Positions 1-8,311 of a DNA stretch of 55,944 nt are shown piece after piece (the first letter of the stretch is position 1; each line of letters begins with the position of its first letter). The translations under genes were made by a program, and so were the position numbers. A model generated the notes under the pieces. That model had not been told where the DNA came from, did no database searches, and saw only the letters and a program-made list of their open reading frames with translations. The DNA comes from Betaproteobacteria bacterium (GTDB lineage Bacteria > Pseudomonadota > Gammaproteobacteria > Burkholderiales > Burkholderiaceae_C). The DNA is taken from contig JAGWOZ010000003.1 of assembly GCA_028870715.1 (NCBI GenBank), positions 1 to 55,944 on the forward strand, read 5' to 3'.

Positions 1-145
1 TTCATTGGATGATTGATTTCGGGTCGAGCCGATTAATTGCCAAATGCCATCAGATAGCAAGCGACCGAACAGAATTCGGGACAACCAAAGAGTTGTCGGG
101 CAGCAGTGGACGTTGCCCGATGCAGGGTCGATGCCACATCCATAC

Positions 146-497
146 TCAAACGGACGGGACCGGTAGGACGTCCATCACCTCGACCACCTTCGCCAGCGAA
201 AGTCGTGAAGTGCTGAGGATTGATGAACAGCCGTGCAACTGCGTCTTGCAATCCGGCTTTAGCGATGGTGAGGGCACCCAAATCGTTGCGGATGTTCTTG
301 ACGTCGCCTTTGGCGAACAGATTGGCGCGGCTGATTGGGCAGCCCGTCTCAAGGATCGAAGCTGCGTTCTCCCTTGCCCACTTCTTCCAGATGGCTACTT
401 CCGTGGCCTATCGTCGCCGACGCGCGGCTTCCGGGAGCGATTCCCATGAGGCGGTCGCTGCGGTGGAGGGGGTAATGCCCGCAAGGTACGTCTTCAT
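146..497 (-). pseudogene. Broken YCII-like (YCII-related domain) protein gene
   Basis: Reading the minus strand from an ATG at 497, preceded by an AGGGG-type ribosome binding site, gives MKTYLAGITPSTAATASWES followed by LPEAARRR and an in-frame TAG at 408-410. The same frame then continues with family-like sequence: a WKKWARE segment, ILETG, DVKNIRNDLGAL and ARLFINPQHFTTFAG. Near 185-200 the frame must shift to finish with VVEVMDVLPVP and a TGA at 146-148. The total span is 352 bases, one more than a whole number of codons, which fits a single-base insertion. The pattern matches small (about 115 residue) YCII-like proteins of Burkholderiales (TAA..W, a W..W segment, RND, AARLF..HPHF, VEVM). 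Function of the family is poorly known. The gene is disrupted by a stop and a frameshift, unless both are assembly errors. Confidence 0.6.
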
Positions 498-561
498 CGC
501 AGGCCCCTGCAGTCAGGGTTTGCCGTGTTGGCGGTGTGTCACCCACATCCGTGCGCCCGTC

Positions 562-1386
562 TCATCCCCGAATGTCCAATCTTGCGGAGACGCCGTCTTG
601 CCTTGCCATTGCGTGCTCGGTGCCTTGCACCGAGGCCCACGGCAGGGCGCGGTAGTCGAGCGCTGCGTCAGCTTCAGGCTTGACGATCGCGAAATAGGGT
701 GAGAGATCAAAGTCGGCCGGCACGAACAGGCTGCTGTGACGAATATGCCATTGCTCGCGCTGACACGCCGTGCAGTTTGCATCGTCGAACCGACTTGCCT
801 CGATCCGAGGCAGGATGGGATAGTGCACGGCCTGAAAGGAATGGGCGATCAGGCTGGAACAGATGGCTCGCGTCGGGTCGCCACTGCCCAGGGCGAGCAT
901 GCGCCGGCGCCAGCGGCCCGGCACCGGGGGCGTGGGCAGCAGATAGCGCAGAAGATCGATGATGTTGCGCAAGTCGTAGCGATGGCCGATTCGACCCCGC
1001 GCTTCGGCTACCACATGCGGAATATCATCCGTGCGCAGCGCGATGGGGCGACATAGCCGCACGTTGTAGCCAGCGAATTCGGCGAAGCCCACAGCACGGA
1101 CACCTTCCATGACATCAGCTTCGACAAAGCATGGGCTGTCCTCGTCCTGTGGCACCGACCCCTCAAGCGGTCCGACATAGAGGGCTGCGTGCGACCACAC
1201 CGAGTGGGTGAGGTATTTGATCGCGCTGCTGAAACGGCTTCGGCCTTCGACAAGCAAGACGTCCCCCGGGCGGATCCCGGCTTTGAGCTGTTGCAGATTG
1301 CTGGGCGGGCGCACCGGAGCGCAATGGCTGGGTGCAGACAAATAGCGCGCCAAAGCAGAGCCGGTCGCCGATAGGAGGCGATTCAT
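562..1386 (-). CDS. YiiX-like permuted papain-fold (NlpC/P60 superfamily) protein
   Basis: Predicted 274-residue protein. It shows the circularly permuted papain-like arrangement: a His in the segment SHAALYVG (about residue 66), an acidic residue in FVEAD (about 89), and a Cys in RAICSSLIAHSF (about 176) that would be the nucleophile. Members are thought to be amidases or lipid/peptide hydrolases; the substrate here is unknown. I chose the ATG at 1386 because a perfect GAGGAGG lies six bases upstream; the ATG at 1392 is too close to it and the upstream extension is not supported. No clear signal peptide is seen. It sits 43 bases downstream of the DsbG-like gene on the same strand, so the two may be cotranscribed. 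Family assignment is fairly secure, role is not. Confidence 0.7.
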   Translation of the reverse strand: MNRLLSATGSALARYLSAPSHCAPVRPPSNLQQLKAGIRPGDVLLVEGRSRFSSAIKYLTHSVWSHAALYVGPLEGSVPQDEDSPCFVEADVMEGVRAVGFAEFAGYNVRLCRPIALRTDDIPHVVAEARGRIGHRYDLRNIIDLLRYLLPTPPVPGRWRRRMLALGSGDPTRAICSSLIAHSFQAVHYPILPRIEASRFDDANCTACQREQWHIRHSSLFVPADFDLSPYFAIVKPEADAALDYRALPWASVQGTEHAMARQDGVSARLDIRG

Positions 1387-1429
1387 GTTCATCCTCCTCG
1401 CCGCGCTTGCTTCTGGAGTCTGCAAGCAT

Positions 1430-2011
1430 CTACCGCACGGATGCGAGCATGGCCCTCAGTTGATCGGCGGACTGCGGTGCGCCGATCAACAATTGAGCCT
1501 TGCCAGCCTTATCAGTGAAGACCACCAACGGGATGGCGTAATAGATTCCGGCGCGCTTGAGCACCGCGTCGTTTGCGTCAATCCATTTGCGTGTCTGGGG
1601 CTCGACGAGATGGGCCGGATCTATGCCGCCGCCCGGCGATCCATTGGCGTTGAAATCGTAGTTTCTTTCGTTTTCGTCAAAGGCCTTCAGCCGGTTTGAC
1701 GCCTGCAGGATGGCCGCAGCCTTGGTCACGCTACTTGGAGTAAGGATGGCGACCGGAATCCAGCGCAGTTGCAGGTTGTCCTTGCCCACCCAAGGGCGCA
1801 GATCGTCGTAGAGCTTGTGGCAGTAAGGGCAGTTGGGATCAAAGAAAATATCGACCACACGCCGACCTCGGCCTTCGGGTATGGCCGTGGCCTCATGAAT
1901 GTGGGCCAGCATGCTGGCAGCCAGTTGCTCGGAACTGGGCGCTGCCCAGGCCCGGGACTGCACCCAGGCCAGACTGGCCAGGACCATTACAAGGAAGAGG
2001 ACGCGCTTCAT
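1430..2011 (-). CDS. Exported DsbC/DsbG-like thiol:disulfide protein
   Basis: 193-residue protein with a Sec signal peptide (MKR, hydrophobic core, cleavage probably after AWA at residue 23) and a thioredoxin fold of the DsbC/DsbG type. The redox motif CPYC is at residues 61-64, within FFDPNCPYCHKL, and a cis-proline candidate lies in AIPLVVF. It lacks the N-terminal dimerisation domain of full DsbC/DsbG, so it may be a monomeric periplasmic reductase or isomerase. The second of two tandem ATGs (2011) is five bases from AAGGAG and is preferred over 2014. Neighbours include a small exported protein rich in single-Cys repeats, a possible substrate; that link is only inferred. Confidence 0.75.
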   Translation of the reverse strand: MKRVLFLVMVLASLAWVQSRAWAAPSSEQLAASMLAHIHEATAIPEGRGRRVVDIFFDPNCPYCHKLYDDLRPWVGKDNLQLRWIPVAILTPSSVTKAAAILQASNRLKAFDENERNYDFNANGSPGGGIDPAHLVEPQTRKWIDANDAVLKRAGIYYAIPLVVFTDKAGKAQLLIGAPQSADQLRAMLASVR

Positions 2012-2033
2012 CATGACTCCTTGGGGGGCGGCG

Positions 2034-3194
2034 TCAAGCCGCCGCGGTTTGCGGCTTCAGCAGAGAGACGTCGTATTCGGCAACGCCTTCGATCGAATCG
2101 ACAGGCTTGCGCCAGGGCTCCATCAACAGTGCGCGCTCCGCGTCGGCGTAGCCCGCCTGCCAACGGGCCTCGATGCCATCGGGGGTGAAGTCCAGATCCT
2201 TGGTGTGATCATCGCGCGCCAGCGCAGGCGAGAGCAGTTTGACGATGTGCATGGTGGTGCCGCATCCGTACTCCAGCATGTCTGCCACATCTTTGCGGGC
2301 GCGTTGTGCGGGGGGCAGGCATTGGGCGAGCTGGCGGATGACGTGGCGCATCCTGTGCAGCTGCTTCTGCCGCACGACATGGCTGTCTGCACGGCTGGCG
2401 AATTGAATGTCCTTGTGGCGCGCAAAGACCTGGCGCATGGTCGTCGGTGCTTCGCCATGTGGATTCCAGACCTGCACGGCGAAGATCAACGCGTCATGCC
2501 GCTGATAGTCGTCGAACACAGCTTCGATCGGGGTGTTTGACGCGATGCCGCCATCCCAGTACAGATCCTCGCCAATGCGGACGGGCGCAAAGGCTGGTGG
2601 CAGGGCACCTGAAGCCAAAACATGGTCAAGGGTGACGGGCTCATCGCGCGAATCGAAGTAGCGCAATTGCCCGCTCCGCACGTTCACCGGGCCGAGCGTA
2701 AGCCGCATCTTGCCAGTGCTCAATTGCGCCGTGTCGACCAGGCCACTCAGGGTCTTGCGAAGCGCGTCGGTACGGTAATACCCTGCCGCATCTTCTCCGA
2801 GTTCGTAGTCGGGGTAGAGCCATGCCGCAGGGTTTGGGCGAAAAAATCCTGGAACCCCCTGCAAGACATGTTCCAGGCGGGACCAGGTGCTGCTGAGCCG
2901 AGGCCAGCTTTCATGCGATACCGCGTGCCAAAAAGCCTTCAGCCGCCGGAGCCGCTCCGACGCGACGTTGCCCGCGATGAGCGCTCCATTCACAGCGCCA
3001 ATGGAGGTGCCAATCACCCATTCGGGCTCGATGCCCGACTCGGACAAGGCCTGGTAGACGCCCGCCTGATATGCGCCAAGCGCACCGCCGCCTTGCAGCA
3101 CCAGAACCACTTGGCCAGGCAGCGTGGACCGTGCAACGCTTCCGCCATCGATCCGGGTGGATCGAGCTGGAGAGGTTCTGGCTTTCGCATGCAT
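2034..3194 (-). CDS. Patatin-like phospholipase family protein
   Basis: 386-residue protein of the patatin/RssA-type acyl hydrolase family. The oxyanion loop GGGALGAYQAG is near residues 35-45, the nucleophile elbow GTSIG at 62-66 (Ser64), and the catalytic Asp lies in DGG at 214-216, giving the Ser-Asp dyad. The long C-terminal region with QLHRMRHVIRQL and the WQAGYADA segment resembles the DUF3734 extension found in many proteobacterial patatins. It would hydrolyse acyl esters of membrane lipids; the real substrate is not known. No signal peptide is seen. It lies 19 bases upstream of the DsbG-like gene in the same direction. The start has an AAGAGGA site about eight bases upstream. Confidence 0.85.
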   Translation of the reverse strand: MHAKARTSPARSTRIDGGSVARSTLPGQVVLVLQGGGALGAYQAGVYQALSESGIEPEWVIGTSIGAVNGALIAGNVASERLRRLKAFWHAVSHESWPRLSSTWSRLEHVLQGVPGFFRPNPAAWLYPDYELGEDAAGYYRTDALRKTLSGLVDTAQLSTGKMRLTLGPVNVRSGQLRYFDSRDEPVTLDHVLASGALPPAFAPVRIGEDLYWDGGIASNTPIEAVFDDYQRHDALIFAVQVWNPHGEAPTTMRQVFARHKDIQFASRADSHVVRQKQLHRMRHVIRQLAQCLPPAQRARKDVADMLEYGCGTTMHIVKLLSPALARDDHTKDLDFTPDGIEARWQAGYADAERALLMEPWRKPVDSIEGVAEYDVSLLKPQTAAA

Positions 3195-3259
3195 CGCGGG
3201 TTCCTCTTGTGCTCTTCGACCGTTGTGGGCTTACAGCGCCGACATCGAGCCGGCAAGGG

Positions 3260-3517
3260 CTACTTTGATGGAGCACACGGATTCATGGCCTTCTTGCCAG
3301 ACGGCGCACACGGGTTGGCGGCCTTGCGCTCCATCTTGGTGGACGTTTTCCCATTCGGTGCGCAAGGGCTTGTAGGGGCGCAGGGGTTGCTAGAAGCCTG
3401 GGCGGCCTGAATGGGTGCGAGGAAGGACAGTGCCGCCGGCATCGGGCTGGCCATTGCCGCTGCAATGGCGAGAGAGGGCAAGGCTTGGGACAGGGAACGA
3501 CGCTTGCGTAATTGCAT
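3260..3517 (-). CDS. Small exported protein with NPCAP repeats
   Basis: 85-residue protein starting at an ATG with AAGGAG seven bases upstream. Residues 1-37 form a signal-like segment (MQLRKRR, then an Ala-rich hydrophobic stretch ending around QAAQAS). The mature part is low complexity: four Cys, each in the form NPCAP or SPCAP, separated by Lys-rich linkers (NGKTSTKMERKAA, SGKKAM). I know of similar Cys-Ala-Pro-Asn rich small exported proteins in Betaproteobacteria, but no defined function. The even Cys number and the neighbouring DsbG-like protein suggest disulfide bonding or metal binding in the periplasm; this is inference. Confidence 0.65.
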   Translation of the reverse strand: MQLRKRRSLSQALPSLAIAAAMASPMPAALSFLAPIQAAQASSNPCAPTSPCAPNGKTSTKMERKAANPCAPSGKKAMNPCAPSK

Positions 3518-4161
3518 GACAAACTCCTTGGGGTGAATGGGGAGGTCGCCTGAGCGCGCCATGCGCACAGTCCATCCCATGCGTATTTGGTCGAAGGCAC
3601 CTCGCATTCCTGACACTGTCCCTGGCCGCACACTTAGTTTGGGGGCAGCATCTGGCAACGGCGAAAGCGCCCTGCACCGGTCCCAGAATGCTGAAGGAGT
3701 GATGTGCCTGCCCAGGGTGTCGATTCAGCCGCGTGCGAGGGCAAGCCACACAGAGCCAGCCCTTGATCTGCTGCAGGATCTTGGCGGGCGTTGCCCAGCA
3801 AATGCGTTGGGGATGTTGCCGTCGAGGTGTCGGCCGGTTCTTCCACTGGATCGGCGTGCAGCGCATCGGCGTTGACCACCTTCTTGCCGTTAGCGCGGCT
3901 CAGCCGCTTGAGCGGGAAGATCTTTGTCTCCTACAACGCCACGCGTGTGTGACGTGATCGCAACGCCCTTGCACGAAGCGACGGAAGCGCGCTGATACAT
4001 CTCAATGCCAATCGGGTGTCAGGAACTTGAGCTTCGTCCGACAAACGCCATTGGGGTGTATGTGCCTCCTCACATCGGCTGACATGAGCTTGCTCCAGGC
4101 GAGTTGGGCCCATGCAGACGCCCTTTACCCCAGTCAGTCAATCGCTTAAGGAGCTATCCCG
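3518..4161. other. Gene-poor region between NPCAP protein and beta-propeller gene
   Basis: About 640 bases without a gene I can support. A minus-strand open frame at 3634-3957 reads through KIFPLKRLSRANGKKVVNAD and then degenerates into low-similarity sequence; it may be a fragment of a decayed gene, but I do not recognise it. The right end carries the ribosome binding site of the next gene (TTAAGGAG before 4162). Confidence 0.5.
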
Positions 4162-5202
4162 ATGAAACACCGTTTGCGTCTGTCCAGCATCGCCCTGGTC
4201 GCACTAACGGCAGTGGCGGCATCCGTTGCTCCCGTTTATGCCTCCCCGACAGGCACCGCCGCGCTTTTGGTGGGTGCCCTCCCAGCCCCACCCGTGGGGA
4301 GTGGCCCAGGCAAGCTGGCGGTGGTGCGCTGGCCCAAAGGCGCAGCGCATGTTGTGCCTTTTGGCCACGCCGACACACCCGGCGGGAATAGCTTCTATGT
4401 CGGCGTGAATGCGCGGGACGACCAGGTTTTCATCCCGAGTTTCGCCGGAACCACAGATGTGGTCAATCTGCGAACAGACAAACTGGTACGGCAGTTCAAG
4501 AGCATCCCGGGTGGGCGCCTGGCAATTGTCTCGCCCGACGGAAACCTGGTGTTCGTGCTCTCGGGCAAGGCCCTGGCGGCGTACTCGACCCGCGATGACG
4601 CATTGCGCTACGAAATACCGGTTGGTGGTAATGCGCTGGCATTCAACGCGGACGCCAGTCACTTGTATGTGGGTGGGAACATGGATCTGGCCATTGCCGA
4701 TATCGAACCTTCCACCGGTCAGATCCTGCGGCGAATTCCCATTGGCCACTCAGGGGATCTGGCCTGGGCGCGCGGGCAATTGTTCTCTGCGGACATCCAG
4801 AGCGGCGTGATGAGCACATTTAATCCCGTGACCAACGAGATTTCCAGCATTCCGACAGGCGAGGTTGATCCAGACTTTGCGTACAACAAAATTCCTGCTG
4901 CCACAGCCGGATTCATGCAATTGGCCGTGGGCCCTCGTCAGCACATTGTGTATGCAGCGGGGTTTTCCGGCCACATTTTGCGATTCTCGGCGATGCGTCC
5001 ACGCTATCTGGGTGAGGTCAAGGTTGCTGTTGGCAACGAGGGACCCAACAAGCTCAGCGGCCTCGCGGTGCTGCCCCATGGCGCCGAAGGCATCACCACC
5101 ATCGAAAATCGCCACGAATCGGTGGTGGTCGATCTGCGCACCGGCCACGTACTCCAGCGCCTGCCAGGCATCGCCAGCAATCGTTGGGTCGTGACGCGTT
5201 AA
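4162..5202 (+). CDS. Exported YVTN-type beta-propeller protein
   Basis: 346-residue protein with a typical Sec signal peptide (MKHRLRLSS, hydrophobic core, cleavage probably after VYA at residue 27). The remainder is a series of repeated four-strand blades with the spacing of YVTN/NHL-type propellers, for example DGNLVFVLSGKALAAYSTRD, ADASHLYVGGNMDLAIADIE and RQHIVYAAGFSGHILRF. Such proteins are periplasmic or surface scaffolds or sensors; no catalytic motif is seen. AAGGAG lies eight bases before the ATG. The next gene, also exported, starts 44 bases downstream and is likely cotranscribed. Confidence 0.7.
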   Translation: MKHRLRLSSIALVALTAVAASVAPVYASPTGTAALLVGALPAPPVGSGPGKLAVVRWPKGAAHVVPFGHADTPGGNSFYVGVNARDDQVFIPSFAGTTDVVNLRTDKLVRQFKSIPGGRLAIVSPDGNLVFVLSGKALAAYSTRDDALRYEIPVGGNALAFNADASHLYVGGNMDLAIADIEPSTGQILRRIPIGHSGDLAWARGQLFSADIQSGVMSTFNPVTNEISSIPTGEVDPDFAYNKIPAATAGFMQLAVGPRQHIVYAAGFSGHILRFSAMRPRYLGEVKVAVGNEGPNKLSGLAVLPHGAEGITTIENRHESVVVDLRTGHVLQRLPGIASNRWVVTR

Positions 5203-5246
5203 TTCAATCGATCTGTAATTTGAAGCCGAACCACGAGGAGAGTGAG

Positions 5247-5702
5247 ATGTCCAAATTCCTGCTGGCCTTGACTTACGCATTTCTTCTGGCCCAGGGTGCC
5301 TGGGCAGAAGTCCCGCAGGTGATTGAGGTGCGCAGCACGCACACGGTTGTGCAAACCTTGTGGCACTTGGAGCATGCGATCCATCGGCGTCATCTGCACA
5401 TCGTGGCCATGGTGGATCACAGCGGCGCAGCGCACAAGGTGGGGCTGGATCTTCCGCCGACCAAGCTGGTGATCTTCGGTAATCCGGCGTTGGGCACGAA
5501 GTTGATGCAGATGAACCAACAGGCAGGACTTGGGCTGCCTTTGAAGATGCTGGTCTGGGAGGACGCTGAGCATCGGGTCTGGTTGGGGTATACGGACCCC
5601 GCGGTGTTCGCGCGGCGCTACGACATCAGTCCCTCGGCCGAGCCCATTCTGCTCATGACCAAGGCATTGCACGCGATCGCAGCGGAAGCCGCTGGTGAGT
5701 AG
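5247..5702 (+). CDS. Exported DUF302 domain protein
   Basis: 151-residue protein. A short signal peptide (MSKFLLALTYAFLLAQGAWA) precedes a DUF302 domain, recognisable by LPPTKLVIFGNPALGT, the LPLKMLVWED stretch and VWLGYTDPAVFARRYDI. The family's function is unknown; some members are linked to stress or redox proteins. The ATG at 5247 is chosen over an upstream in-frame ATG (5184) because it has a GAGGAGAG site and begins the signal peptide; the upstream start lies inside the preceding gene. Probably in an operon with the beta-propeller gene. Confidence 0.75.
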   Translation: MSKFLLALTYAFLLAQGAWAEVPQVIEVRSTHTVVQTLWHLEHAIHRRHLHIVAMVDHSGAAHKVGLDLPPTKLVIFGNPALGTKLMQMNQQAGLGLPLKMLVWEDAEHRVWLGYTDPAVFARRYDISPSAEPILLMTKALHAIAAEAAGE

Positions 5703-6298
5703 GCTTCTTCGATGGGTCCCTCAGGCGCGCATACTTTCGGTTCTTGGCTTGACTGGGTTGTGCCGAGCAAGGATTCTCGTAGCGAGGGTGACGTTGCCTG
5801 AACTGTGCCGGCGCCGCGCCACGTGCAACGCAACGATGGCGCCAAAGACGTCGCTTTGATTGGCTGATTTTCGATGTGAATGCACCTTCGACTAGGCGCT
5901 TTGTGGCGCAGTAGTCGGGAAATGCGCAGTGATCTTGCTCTAAGCCCACTCGGTCCTCGGCGCTCGCTGCCACACGGTCATCCACCGCGTAGCGAACGCT
6001 GTGTTTCTGGCCTGGACCAAAGGCGAGCGCGCGACGCGCGCTCGCGTGAGCAACATCCAGAAAAATGTGAGCGAACGGGGCCGCAACTGCCGCTCCGACC
6101 CCTAACCTGCCTGATAACGTGGCCCTTCGAGTGCGAGCCTTTCGTATGCGTTCCAATCTCGATTAGCCGAAATCGCATGTCCCGCGAATCCCCCCGCTTC
6201 ATCCTCACAGCTCGCTAGAAACGGCCACCGATGGCCTGCGAGAAGGTCGACTTCTGATGGATCGCGAGACCCCAATATCCCATCATTTTTTGGTTTGA
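5703..6298. other. Intergenic region, no supported gene
   Basis: About 600 bases with no reading frame that I can assign. A long minus-strand open frame (5653-6156) overlaps the DUF302 gene and has no recognisable motif. The region holds a perfect 10-bp inverted repeat (see 6023-6045) and its 3' end abuts a tRNA gene on the minus strand. It may be remnant sequence; I see nothing definite. Confidence 0.5.
6023..6045. repeat. Perfect 10-bp inverted repeat with 3-base loop
   Basis: GCGAGCGCGC at 6023-6032 and GCGCGCTCGC at 6036-6045 are exact reverse complements separated by GAC. The hairpin is entirely GC plus one AT pair and has no T tract on either side, so it is not a typical intrinsic terminator. 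It lies downstream of the tRNA gene (which reads leftward) and could help end that transcript. Confidence 0.6.
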
Positions 6299-6375
6299 TG
6301 GTAGGCCGTGTTGGACTTGAACCAACGACCAAAGGATTATGAGTCCTCTGCTCTAACCAGCTGAGCTAACGGCCC
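6299..6375 (-). tRNA. tRNA with anticodon CAU, probably tRNA-Ile2(CAU)
   Basis: Reading the minus strand gives acceptor GGGCCGT, D arm TAGCTCAGCTGGTTAGAGC, anticodon loop CTCATAA on stem GAGGA/TCCTT, variable TGGTC, T arm GTTGG-TTCAAGT-CCAAC, acceptor ACGGCCT, A73 and an encoded CCA (6299-6301). All stems pair; only G1-U72 is a wobble. CAU can mean elongator Met or the lysidine-modified Ile2. The C4-G69 and C5-G68 pairs, known determinants for TilS in E. coli, and the overall likeness to E. coli ileX favour Ile2 reading AUA. An automatic tool would probably call it tRNA-Met. Confidence 0.85.
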
Positions 6376-6450
6376 TCAAGGTGTCTGTAAGCGAGGCGCC
6401 GATTCTAAGCGAGTGGTAGCAGGCAGGAGAGGGCGACAGTGCGGTTTGCA

Positions 6451-6479
6451 TTGTATGGAGGCCGTCGCTTTGACATAAT
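6451..6479 (+). promoter_or_regulatory. Candidate promoter of the UspA gene
   Basis: CATAAT at 6474-6479 is a five-of-six match to the -10 consensus, with a weak TTGTAT at 6451-6456 placed 17 bases upstream. The start ATG at 6486 falls where transcription would begin, and no ribosome binding site is seen before it, so the message could be leaderless. Confidence 0.4.
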
Positions 6480-6485
6480 TGAATT

Positions 6486-6923
6486 ATGAGCCCGACAATT
6501 CGCTGCCTTCTCCCGATAGATGGATCGCCGTTCACGCAACGCGCCGTGGATTTTCTCCTGCAGCGGCTCGCGTGGTGGCGGGAGTTGCCGCAGGTGGATT
6601 TGCTCCACGTCGAGCCGCCTGTGGGAACGGCGCTGGCACGCTCCTATCTTTCGCGCGAGGTGCTCGATGCCTATTACGCCGAGCAAAGTGAGGCCGTTCT
6701 GGCGCCGGCGCAATCCGCCTTGGCTGCTTCTGGCCTGCAGGTTCGGCCCCACCATCTGGTGGGCGATGCGGCGGGACGCATCACCCAGTTCGCGCTTGAG
6801 CATGAAGCCGACCTGATTGTCATGGGCTCACACGGTCACACGGCTCTCGGCAGTGTGGCGCTCGGTTCGGTCGCCACCAAGGTGTTGGCTTCATGCCGCG
6901 TACCGGTGCTGATCGTGCGCTGA
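6486..6923 (+). CDS. Universal stress protein, UspA family
   Basis: 145-residue single-domain UspA protein. The N-terminal CLLPIDGS strand-loop and the C-terminal nucleotide-binding motif G-x2-G-x9-G-S (G114, G117, G127, S128 in GSHGHTALGSVALGSV) are present, which places it in the ATP-binding group of the family. Such proteins are cytoplasmic and respond to nutrient or oxidative stress. The length is normal. No ribosome binding site is evident upstream of the ATG. It stands alone and converges on hrcA. Confidence 0.88.
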   Translation: MSPTIRCLLPIDGSPFTQRAVDFLLQRLAWWRELPQVDLLHVEPPVGTALARSYLSREVLDAYYAEQSEAVLAPAQSALAASGLQVRPHHLVGDAAGRITQFALEHEADLIVMGSHGHTALGSVALGSVATKVLASCRVPVLIVR

Positions 6924-7056
6924 GCCATCCGGGGCATCGGGTCGGCGCCTGGTGCCAGGACCTGCGGATTGCACATGGCCCGAATCGGGGTTGGGTCAAT
7001 CGTCGCAGAAATCTCCGTTCTTTCGCAATGTGCCCGGGCCTGGTGGGGCGCCAGGC

Positions 7057-8076
7057 TCAACGCTGACTTAGCGCGTTGCTCACAAGCTTGGCGGTAATGT
7101 CGACGATCTGGATCATTCGGTCGTAGGCCATGCGGGTTGGGCCAATGACGCCGAGTGTGCCCACCACCTTGCCGTCGACCTCGTAGGGTGCTGTGATCAC
7201 CGAGAGTTCCTCGAACGGCACGACATCGTTTTCGCCACCAATATAGATGCGTACCCCCTCGGCACGCGCCGAGACGTCAAGCAATTTGAGCAGGTGCGAC
7301 TTCTGCTCGAACAGGTCGAACAGGCGGCGCAGACTGGCGAGGTTACTGGAAAGATCCTCCACGTTGAGCAACTGCTGCTGCCCGGAGATGACAACCTGCT
7401 CCTGTTGTTCGGCCAGCGCTTGGCTGCCTACGGCAACGGCTGCTTGCATCAGCGTGACGATTTCGCTGCGCAAATGTTCCACCTCGCCACGTAGATGTCC
7501 CGCGACTTGTTCGAAACTCAGGCCGCTGTAGTTGGCATTGAGGTAATTCGCTGCCTCTGCCAACTGACTCTGGGTGTAGGGCTGGTCCGCCAGAATGATG
7601 CGGTTTTGGACATCGCCACCTGCATCGACAAGGATGACCAGAATGCGCTGCTCGGAAAGGCGCAGGAATTCAATGTGCCGGAACGCCGCATTGCGCCGTG
7701 GGCTCATCACCACGCCGACGAAATGCGACAGATTCGACAGCAGCTGCGCTGCCTGCACGATGACTTTTTGTGGCTCGACGGTGGCAAGCTGCGACCTGAA
7801 ATTCTCCCCGACGTCATCTGTGCCAGTTACAGGATGCACAGTGAGCATGGTGTCGACGAACAGTCGATAACCTCTCGGGGTGGGCACCCTCCCTGCCGAG
7901 GTGTGTGGGCTCGTGATCAGACCCAGGTCTTCGAGGTCGGCCATGACGTTGCGGATGGTCGCCGCAGAAAGCTCAAGGCCCGAAGCACGCGACAACGTGC
8001 GCGACCCGATGGGCTGACCATCGGCGATATACCGTTCGATCAGTGTCTTGAGCAGTACGCGCGCACGTTCGTCCAT
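7057..8076 (-). CDS. hrcA: Heat-inducible transcription repressor HrcA
   Basis: 339 residues, the usual length. HrcA represses heat-shock genes by binding the CIRCE operator and needs GroEL for activity. The N-terminal winged helix is seen in [24 protein letters not shown] and [17 protein letters not shown], followed by [18 protein letters not shown], a hallmark of the family. The GAF-like C-terminal domain ends with [11 protein letters not shown]. It reads away from nadK, with 235 bases between the two starts; I see no CIRCE element (TTAGCACTC-N9-GAGTGCTAA) in that gap, so autoregulation through CIRCE is not evident here. Confidence 0.95.
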   Translation of the reverse strand: MDERARVLLKTLIERYIADGQPIGSRTLSRASGLELSAATIRNVMADLEDLGLITSPHTSAGRVPTPRGYRLFVDTMLTVHPVTGTDDVGENFRSQLATVEPQKVIVQAAQLLSNLSHFVGVVMSPRRNAAFRHIEFLRLSEQRILVILVDAGGDVQNRIILADQPYTQSQLAEAANYLNANYSGLSFEQVAGHLRGEVEHLRSEIVTLMQAAVAVGSQALAEQQEQVVISGQQQLLNVEDLSSNLASLRRLFDLFEQKSHLLKLLDVSARAEGVRIYIGGENDVVPFEELSVITAPYEVDGKVVGTLGVIGPTRMAYDRMIQIVDITAKLVSNALSQR

Positions 8077-8311
8077 TGCCTAATTTTAGGTGTCTGTCGA
8101 ACTTGGGGCTCTATGCGGATGCATGGGTGGCCGCGCGCTCGAGCGCCATGCCCCTGATGCTGTGATCCGCCCACCATGCTCAAGCAGGATGCTGGGCGAT
8201 TCGCCGGAGATCCCAGGGACAGCGGCGCTGTGATGTAATCCATGGCAGGCGCCCCGCACCACGCCCGGAAAGAACCGAACGCAACGGCCCTACGCCACCC
8301 AGCCCAGTCCC

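Noticed and set aside
9-449. Plus-strand 146-codon frame at the window start
   Set aside because: It overlaps the minus-strand YCII-like remnant, whose conserved pattern is far clearer; the plus frame shows no motif.
5653-6156. Minus-strand 167-codon frame overlapping the DUF302 gene
   Set aside because: Nothing recognisable in it, and it runs antisense through a well-supported gene; long open frames are common at this GC content.
7900-8311. CIRCE operator in the hrcA-nadK gap
   Set aside because: No TTAGCACTC-N9-GAGTGCTAA or close variant was seen.
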